The notes under the pieces: generated by a model | The model's input: only the letters and a program-made list of their open reading frames with translations | What the model was told of the DNA's origin: nothing | Database searches by the model: none | Position numbers and translations under genes: made by a program | In this document: positions 59,022-64,000 of the stretch, one piece after another | Layout of the letters: each line of letters opens with the position of its first letter | Numbering within the stretch: the stretch's first letter is position 1 | Source: Paenibacillus chitinolyticus NBRC 15660 | GTDB taxonomy: Bacteria; Bacillota; Bacilli; Paenibacillales; NBRC-103111 | Direction of reading: 5' to 3' | DNA: 64,000 bases | NCBI RefSeq assembly: GCF_000739915.1 | Contig: NZ_BBJT01000004.1 | Location: 558,001 to 622,000 of the forward strand

Positions 59022-59736
59022 CTTGTAGGCGTTCCACGTGTTCGGCAAGAGCCCGGGACCCGAGGACCACTTCCACACGGTGTATATTCATGCCCTGCTT
59101 GGCAAATTTCGTTTCGTACTCCGTCATCACGTGATCCGGATTAAACCCTTCCTCGAAACCGCCGTGCAGATCGAGGGAGATGTTCCGCATTCTCAGATCC
59201 AGATCCGCAAAAGAGTTCAACGAAAATTCGAACAAGGATCTGGAGTCCGTTTTGAAGTGAATTTCGCCGCGCTCGTTAAGCGCGTGTTTGTATTTATGGA
59301 CGAAGCCCGCATGAGTCAGGCGGCGTCTGGCATGTTTCTTCTTGGGCCACGGATCGCTGAAATTCAGATAAATCCGCTCCAGTTCATTCTCGTCGAAAAC
59401 TTCTTCCAGCCGTTCGATATTAAACAAAGCAAGCCGGATGTTCTCAAGCGATACATCCACGGCCGATTCCTCGATGCCGTGCGCGATCCGGACTTTCTCG
59501 CTCGCTCTGCGGATCAGTTCATCGTACATATCTACCCCGATGAAATTGATTCCGGGATTGCGCCGGCTCATTTCGCTGATGAACTGGCCTTTCCCCATCC
59601 CGAGTTCCACATGAATCGGATTGCCGTTTCCGAACACTTCCGCCCACTTTCCTTTATATAAAGCCGGTTCCAGAACAATGAGATCGCGCTGCTTCTCGAT
59701 TGCTTCCCGGATTCCTTTTCTTCCTCTTAAACGCAT
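59005..59736 (-). CDS. trmB: tRNA (guanine-46-N7)-methyltransferase
   Basis: A 243-residue SAM-dependent enzyme that methylates G46 in the tRNA variable loop. Marks are PIHVELGMGKGQFI (SAM site), NFIGVDMYDELI, the conserved NFSDPWPKKKHARRRLTHAGF and ERGEIHFKTDSRSLFEFSL. ATG 59736 is preceded by AGGGGAGG. Ends 4 bp inside the convergent glycosyltransferase gene. Confidence 0.95.
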   Translation of the reverse strand: MRLRGRKGIREAIEKQRDLIVLEPALYKGKWAEVFGNGNPIHVELGMGKGQFISEMSRRNPGINFIGVDMYDELIRRASEKVRIAHGIEESAVDVSLENIRLALFNIERLEEVFDENELERIYLNFSDPWPKKKHARRRLTHAGFVHKYKHALNERGEIHFKTDSRSLFEFSLNSFADLDLRMRNISLDLHGGFEEGFNPDHVMTEYETKFAKQGMNIHRVEVVLGSRALAEHVERLQEEQQS

Positions 59737-60041
59737 TGCTTACCTCCCCTAATCCTTACCCGGTCACCTGCAGTCATTCCCTGTGGGATCACGGAAACAT
59801 GCTTCAAATAATAGACGATTCCCCCGGAAAATGCAAAGGAAAATAAGCATCCGGCAAGCCCCGGAAACGTTCCAAATCAACGCTCTATCCGGCTAAAAGG
59901 GTCAGCGGTTAATCGAAACCGCCTCCGGTTCACGCGTACTTTTCGGCGCGCTTCGGCCACGGCCCGGGCGTCCCAAGCAAAATTTGCGGTTCCCGTCAAG
60001 ATCATGGCTTCTTTCGGGCACCATATATTCCGAAGACGGGA
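59737..60041. other. Intergenic region, nothing recognised
   Basis: Upstream of trmB and downstream of the WGxxGxxG protein. Mixed composition, no gene with a ribosome site, no clear promoter. Confidence 0.35.
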
Positions 60042-60068
60042 AAGGGCATCTCCAAAAGAGATGCCCTT
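60042..60068 (-). terminator. Terminator of the WGxxGxxG-protein gene
   Basis: AAGGGCATCTC / GAGATGCCCTT 11-bp stem (60042-60052, 60058-60068); read leftward TTTCCC follows, a weak T-run. Confidence 0.7.
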
Positions 60069-60082
60069 CTGCTTCCCGTGGG

Positions 60083-60682
60083 TTAACGGTTATGAATTTC
60101 GTTCTCTCTTTTGTTGCGTCCGCCCAGACCGGCCAGACCGATGAGGCCGAGAAGACCGAGCCAACCCCAGTTCATATTATTGTTGCGGGTCGTTCCGTAC
60201 GTACGGTAGGTGGACGTGTCGTAAGCACCGCGGTTGTTGGTGCCCGTCGTGGTCATGCGGTCCATCATACGGTTGCCGTTGGTACCGACCGTACCGGTCG
60301 TTCCGTACGTGCCCGTGTTGACGTTGTGACCCGTACCGTAGGTATTCACGCCGCTCGTTGTGCCTGTCGCTGCGCCTGTCGCCGCACCCGTTGCCGCGCC
60401 GTTTACGGCACCGGTAACGGCACCGGTCACACCACCGGTTACAGCGCCTACCGTACCTGTTACGGCGTTACGGCCCGTGTTGTATGCGCGGTTCAACTGA
60501 TCCGGAGCTGTGGCGTTCGGGTTGACACCGTTCATGGTTGTCCCCGGAGTCGTCGTGCCGGTCACCGTCGTGTTGGTCGTTCCTGTTGTCGAACCTGTTC
60601 CCAACGTGCTGGCGTGCGCGGCACCCACCGTAAGCATAGAAGTCAGGGCAACAGCAAGCGTAGCATAGCGAAGCTTTTTCAT
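60083..60682 (-). CDS. Secreted Thr/Gly-rich WGxxGxxG-type protein
   Basis: A 199-residue exported protein. Signal peptide residues 1-~24 (KLRYATLAVALTSMLTVGAAHA). The body is low complexity, rich in Thr, Gly, Asn and Ala, with short repeats such as GAVTGAVNGAATGAATGAATG broken into TGA-type units. The end carries NWGWLGLLGLIGLAGLGG followed by a basic cluster RNKRENE, the form of WGxxGxxG proteins of Paenibacillus and relatives: a short hydrophobic helix plus positive tail that probably anchors the protein. Function unknown. ATG has AAAGGGGAC. Confidence 0.75.
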   Translation of the reverse strand: MKKLRYATLAVALTSMLTVGAAHASTLGTGSTTGTTNTTVTGTTTPGTTMNGVNPNATAPDQLNRAYNTGRNAVTGTVGAVTGGVTGAVTGAVNGAATGAATGAATGTTSGVNTYGTGHNVNTGTYGTTGTVGTNGNRMMDRMTTTGTNNRGAYDTSTYRTYGTTRNNNMNWGWLGLLGLIGLAGLGGRNKRENEIHNR

Positions 60683-60842
60683 GGACAGTCCCCTTTCAAA
60701 GCAGTTGTTTTATTGCTCCCTTAGGATGTCCGGCCCGGGTTGCTTTAAACGGGGTACATACTGGCAGAGGAAGGGGTGCATTCCCTTTTGTTTTGGGCTA
60801 CAATAGGAAAAGTCAGATTTGAAAAAGGAGTACTGAAACCTC

Positions 60843-61811
60843 ATGAACGCAATTACAACCGAGCCTCTCCTGTGGGGGGATAAACGGTTTCATACATGGA
60901 ATTACGAGATGCGCCGCCAGTTCGGCGAGAAGGTATTTAAAGTCATGCTGGACGCGGGTTTCACATGCCCGAACAGGGACGGCAAAATCGCTACCGGAGG
61001 CTGCACGTTCTGCAGCGCAAGAGGGTCAGGCGACTTTGCGGGGAGACGCCGCGACGACCTGGTAACGCAGTTTAACACGATCCGGGACCGCCAGCACCAG
61101 AAATGGCCGGATGCGAAGTACATCGGCTATTTTCAAGCCTACACCAACACTTACGCGCCCGTGGACGAGCTGCGGGAGTATTACGAAGTCATTCTTCAGC
61201 AGCCCGGCGTTGTAGGGCTCTCCATCGCCACGCGGCCGGACTGCTTGCCCGACGATGTCGTGGAATATCTGGCCGAACTCAATGAGCGCACCTACCTGTG
61301 GGTCGAAATGGGCCTTCAGACCATTCACGAAAGCACGTCGACCCTCATTAACCGGGCTCACGATACGCAGTGCTACACGGAAGCGGTCGCCAAGCTGAGA
61401 AAACACAACATCCGCACGTGTGCGCATATTATTTACGGACTGCCTCAGGAAACCGATGATATGATGATCGAGACCGGGAAAGCCGTTGCCGCCATGGATG
61501 TGCAGGGCATCAAAATCCATCTGCTCCACCTGATGCGCAAAACGCCGATGGTGAAGCAGTACGAAGCGGGCCTGCTCCGCTTCCTGGAGCAAGACGAATA
61601 CATCAAGCTCATCGTCGATACGCTTGAACTGCTCCCGCCGGAAATGATCGTTCACCGGCTGACCGGCGATGCGCCGCGCGATCTGCTCATCGGCCCCATG
61701 TGGAGCCTGAAGAAATGGGAAGTGCTTAACGCGATCGACGCCGAGCTGAAACGCCGGGATACTTGGCAGGGGAAGCTCTGGACGCCCGCAGCCCCCGCCG
61801 GACCGGCATAA
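60843..61811 (+). CDS. TIGR01212-family radical SAM protein (YtqA-like)
   Basis: A 322-residue radical SAM enzyme. Marks are KVMLDAGFTCPNRDGKIATGGCTFCS-type cluster region (Cys at CPNRDG and CTFC, the Fe-S cluster and SAM site), GYFQAYTNTYAP, LSIATRPDCLPDDVV, ETGKAVAAM and a C-terminal ELLPPEMIVHRLTGDAP. The family is conserved in Firmicutes and its reaction is not known to me; position next to mnmM, as in B. subtilis ytqA-ytqB, suggests tRNA modification. ATG follows AAAAGGAG. The next gene begins 12 bp after its stop. Confidence 0.87.
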   Translation: MNAITTEPLLWGDKRFHTWNYEMRRQFGEKVFKVMLDAGFTCPNRDGKIATGGCTFCSARGSGDFAGRRRDDLVTQFNTIRDRQHQKWPDAKYIGYFQAYTNTYAPVDELREYYEVILQQPGVVGLSIATRPDCLPDDVVEYLAELNERTYLWVEMGLQTIHESTSTLINRAHDTQCYTEAVAKLRKHNIRTCAHIIYGLPQETDDMMIETGKAVAAMDVQGIKIHLLHLMRKTPMVKQYEAGLLRFLEQDEYIKLIVDTLELLPPEMIVHRLTGDAPRDLLIGPMWSLKKWEVLNAIDAELKRRDTWQGKLWTPAAPAGPA

Positions 61812-61823
61812 GCGGAGGCCGCC

Positions 61824-62429
61824 ATGGGATTTCTCTCCATTCTGAGCTGCGCGCATAAATGGATCGAGGGACGTGTCCGCCCCGGCGATACGGTGATCGA
61901 CGCCACCGTAGGCAACGGGGTGGACACCATCTTCCTCGCTAGGCTCGTCGGCAGCCGCGGCCGCGTGTACGGCTTCGATATCCAGCCGCAGGCGCTGGAA
62001 ACGGCCCGTACGCGGCTGGAACGCGAGCTGGACGGCTCCGGCGGCGCGCAGCGGGTCTCGCTTCTGCTGCGCAGCCATGCCGACATGGCGGCCGCCGTCC
62101 CGGGCGAATGCCTGGGACGGACGGCCGCCGTCATGTTCAACCTCGGGTATCTGCCCGGCGCAGATCCCGAGGTTATTACCGTGCCGGCTTCCACGCTGCC
62201 CGCTCTGGAAGCCGCGCTCCTTCTTCTGCACGAAGGCGGCATCCTCACCGTCGCCCTGTACCCGGGCCACGATGGCGGAGCTTCCGAGGCGCAGGCGGTC
62301 GAAAGCTGGGCCGCCGGGCTTCCCCAGGAGAAGTGGAGCGTGCTCTGCTACCGGTTTATCAACAGTGCGGCACGGTCGCCTTACCTGATTGGTATAGAGA
62401 AAAAGAAACCGAGAGGAGTACTGAAATGA
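61824..62429 (+). CDS. mnmM: tRNA 5-(aminomethyl)-2-thiouridine methyltransferase (MnmM/YtqB-like)
   Basis: A 201-residue class I SAM methyltransferase. The SAM site is IDATVGNGVDTIFLARLVG, followed by VYGFDIQPQAL; the signature FNLGYLPGADPEV and LYPGHDGG are those of YtqB, shown to finish mnm5s2U at the tRNA wobble base. ATG 61824 lies 12 bp after ytqA-like stop, and its own stop overlaps the manA start (ATGA), so three genes are coupled. Confidence 0.85.
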   Translation: MGFLSILSCAHKWIEGRVRPGDTVIDATVGNGVDTIFLARLVGSRGRVYGFDIQPQALETARTRLERELDGSGGAQRVSLLLRSHADMAAAVPGECLGRTAAVMFNLGYLPGADPEVITVPASTLPALEAALLLLHEGGILTVALYPGHDGGASEAQAVESWAAGLPQEKWSVLCYRFINSAARSPYLIGIEKKKPRGVLK

Positions 62430-63391
62430 AACCTTACCCGATTCATTTTCAACCCGATTTTAAACACCGTGTATGGGGCGGCCGCGCCCTGGAGGAATTC
62501 GGCTACGAGATTCCCGAAGGCCATGTCGGCGAAGGCTGGATGATCGCGGATCATGCGAACGGCACCTCTACCGTTACGAATGGAGAGCTGAAAGGCCTCG
62601 GCCTGGACGAAGTCCGCGAAAAGCTGGGCGCCGAATGGTTCGGTGCGAAAGGCGCTTCCGCCGGAAACGGACGTTTTCCTCTGCTCGTCAAGCTGCTTGA
62701 CTGCAACGACGACCTGTCCGTTCAGGTACACCCCGGCAATGACTATGAGAACCTCGCGCAGGGCGAGCTCGGAAAGACCGAGATGTGGTACGTGCTGGAC
62801 GCTAAGCCCGGCGCCAAGATCATCTACGGGCTGAAGGACGGAATCACGCGTTCCGAATTCGAAGCCGCCGTTCAAGAGGACCGCATTCTGGACACCATGA
62901 TGTCTGTGGAAGCCGAGAAGGGCGACAGCTTCTATATTCCTTCAGGTACGGTCCATGCGCTGGGTTCCGGCGTGCTTGTAGCGGAAATCCAGCAAAACTC
63001 GGACACGACTTACCGCCTGTACGACTATAACCGCCCCGGACTCGACGGCAAGCCGCGGGAACTTCATATCGAAGACTCGCTGAATGTTATCGGCTTCGGT
63101 AAGGCCGGCGCCACTTTTATGAAAACGATGGACGCTGCGCCGAACGAATGGCTGGAGCTGGCCGCTTCCCCTTATTTCGTGGTGGAAAAAGGCGTCGTAA
63201 CCGCTCCGTGGAACCTGTCCACAACGCCGGAAAGCTTCACGCTGCTGATCGCCTGCGAAGGCAGCGGCTCGCTGGAATGGGCCGACGGCTCCCTGGCGAT
63301 GAAGCCGGGCGACTGCTTCCTGCTGCCGGCCACGCTGGGCGGTTATACGCTAAGCGGCAGCCAGACGGTGCTGCGCTCTTATCTGCCTTAG
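62426..63391 (+). CDS. manA: Mannose-6-phosphate isomerase, class I
   Basis: A 321-residue zinc enzyme that interconverts mannose 6-phosphate and fructose 6-phosphate. Marks are FKHRVWGGRALEEFG, the metal-binding segment DLSVQVHPGNDY, EMWYVLDAKPGA and the second metal-site stretch YIPSGTVHALGSG. The short class I length is typical of Firmicutes. ATG 62426 follows GAGAGGAG; the long open frame upstream to 62108 is only the alternative frame of mnmM. Confidence 0.93.
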   Translation: MKPYPIHFQPDFKHRVWGGRALEEFGYEIPEGHVGEGWMIADHANGTSTVTNGELKGLGLDEVREKLGAEWFGAKGASAGNGRFPLLVKLLDCNDDLSVQVHPGNDYENLAQGELGKTEMWYVLDAKPGAKIIYGLKDGITRSEFEAAVQEDRILDTMMSVEAEKGDSFYIPSGTVHALGSGVLVAEIQQNSDTTYRLYDYNRPGLDGKPRELHIEDSLNVIGFGKAGATFMKTMDAAPNEWLELAASPYFVVEKGVVTAPWNLSTTPESFTLLIACEGSGSLEWADGSLAMKPGDCFLLPATLGGYTLSGSQTVLRSYLP

Positions 63392-63442
63392 ACCCAAGGC
63401 GTTAGGCTCTTAGTCTACAGATAGGCCCTGCGGCCGAACATA

Positions 63443-63494
63443 AAAAAGCCTTCTTCCCTCCGTGCCGACGCACGTAAAGGAAGAAGGCTTTTTA
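63443..63494. terminator. Strong bidirectional terminator
   Basis: Perfect 15-bp stem AAAAAGCCTTCTTCC / GGAAGAAGGCTTTTT (63443-63457, 63479-63493) plus inner CGTGC / GCACG. Serves manA and the convergent HAD gene. Confidence 0.92.
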
Positions 63495-63516
63495 ACGTTA
63501 TAGGAGACGGGTTGTC

Positions 63517-64000
63517 TCAGCGGGCATGCTCGCCCAGTTCTTCTAGGGCCTCTTCGGGAAGCAGACCTACCTGGACGAGTCCCTTGAGGATGCCGTCTTC
63601 CGAGCACGAGTCGGTGACCAGATCGGCCGCGGCTTTCGCTTCGGGAGCCGCATTGCCCATCGCGATTCCCGTTCCTACGCTGGTGAGCATCTGTATATCG
63701 TTCAACCCGTCGCCGAAAGCGTAACAATTCTCGTTCGGAATTCCGACGGCTTTGAGCATTTCCTGAATGCCAATCGCTTTGGAGCTTCCGGCAGGCAGAA
63801 CGTCAAGAGCATGCTCGTGCCAGCGGATGAACTGAAAATACGGATACCGCTCCGCGTACAATTTCTCGGATTCGGCGTCGCAGAATAAATGTCCCTGAAA
63901 AACCGCAGAATGTTTGTAAAACTCCGGATCGGTTTCCGGACACGGAAGCTTGAGGTTGTCGTAGCTTTCCTTCACATGAGGATGCGAGCTGCTTACGCGG
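63517..64000 (-). CDS. Cof-type HAD-IIB phosphatase, C-terminal part (cut by window edge)
   Basis: The last ~160 residues of a haloacid-dehalogenase-type sugar or cofactor phosphatase. Visible are part of the IIB cap domain (FQFIRWHEHALDVLPAGSSKAIG with the motif III Lys) and motif IV YAFGDGLNDIQML, followed by GIAMGNAAPEAKAAADLVTD. The N-terminal DxD nucleophile region lies beyond position 64000; the frame stays open to the edge, so the GTG at 63975 is internal. Family length is about 260 residues. Substrate unknown. Confidence 0.87.
   Translation of the reverse strand, partial: RVSSSHPHVKESYDNLKLPCPETDPEFYKHSAVFQGHLFCDAESEKLYAERYPYFQFIRWHEHALDVLPAGSSKAIGIQEMLKAVGIPNENCYAFGDGLNDIQMLTSVGTGIAMGNAAPEAKAAADLVTDSCSEDGILKGLVQVGLLPEEALEELGEHAR

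Noticed and set aside
62108-62425. N-terminal extension of manA
   Set aside because: It is the other frame of mnmM; manA homology and a ribosome site start at 62426.

Overview
The window reads as chromosome of a Gram-positive, spore-forming Firmicute of the Paenibacillaceae type (Paenibacillus or a close relative; my inference). The grounds are strong AGGAGG-type ribosome sites with frequent TTG and GTG starts, a T-box leader on the ilv-leu genes, an L20-type leader and an ATT start on infC, SigI/RsgI, a SigB-like promoter, an S-layer-homology protein, a WGxxGxxG protein and GC-rich coding regions. I saw no rRNA, tRNA, CRISPR array, insertion sequence or prophage.

Layout. 1-5650: glycolate oxidase genes (glcD, glcF), a divergent FadR-type regulator and a TPR-type glycosyltransferase. 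5931-7379: amidase. 7569-11787: the most interesting locus, a small double-glycine-leader peptide, a SunS-like glycosyltransferase and a divergent C39-peptidase ABC transporter, which together look like a non-canonical glycocin (glycosylated bacteriocin) system. 12123-13984: Lrp-type regulator with a split chromate transporter. 14071-17504: an epimerase, then an AraC regulator and a flavin monooxygenase under a near-consensus Fur box, in a visibly lower-GC patch. 17536-20271: DHH phosphoesterase, zinc-ribbon protein and an RpoD-like sigma factor lacking region 1.1. 20391-22173: possible small RNA and a diguanylate cyclase. 22295-23610: HxlR regulator and an SDR protein without the usual catalytic Tyr and Lys. 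23832-28273: a secreted protein with ten Ig-like repeats, an SLH protein and a small membrane protein. 28497-35541: SigB-like promoter and stress protein, leucyl aminopeptidase, PAS histidine kinase, sigI-rsgI.

35542-42843: small conserved proteins, then an alpha-glucan operon (DUF4912 protein, a GH57-GT4 fusion, a GH15 glucoamylase). 43049-44223: a GcvH-like protein lacking the lipoyl lysine, and a peroxiredoxin with a PerR-like box. 44370-52593: branched-chain amino-acid genes read leftward (ilvB-ilvN-ilvC-leuA, an aminotransferase, leuB) behind a leucine-type T-box; leuCD are not here. 52641-54110: infC-rpmI-rplT with attenuator leader. 54134-59021: membrane glycosyltransferase, GT4 enzyme, PAP2 phosphatase and a UgtP/MGDG-synthase-like enzyme, plausibly making cell-envelope glycolipids. 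59005-64000: trmB, a Thr/Gly-rich WGxxGxxG protein, ytqA-like radical SAM protein, mnmM, manA and the C-terminal part of a Cof-type HAD phosphatase cut by the window edge.

All assignments come from reading the sequence and from remembered family motifs; no database search was run. Many genes end at clear intrinsic terminators, so most transcription units here are short.
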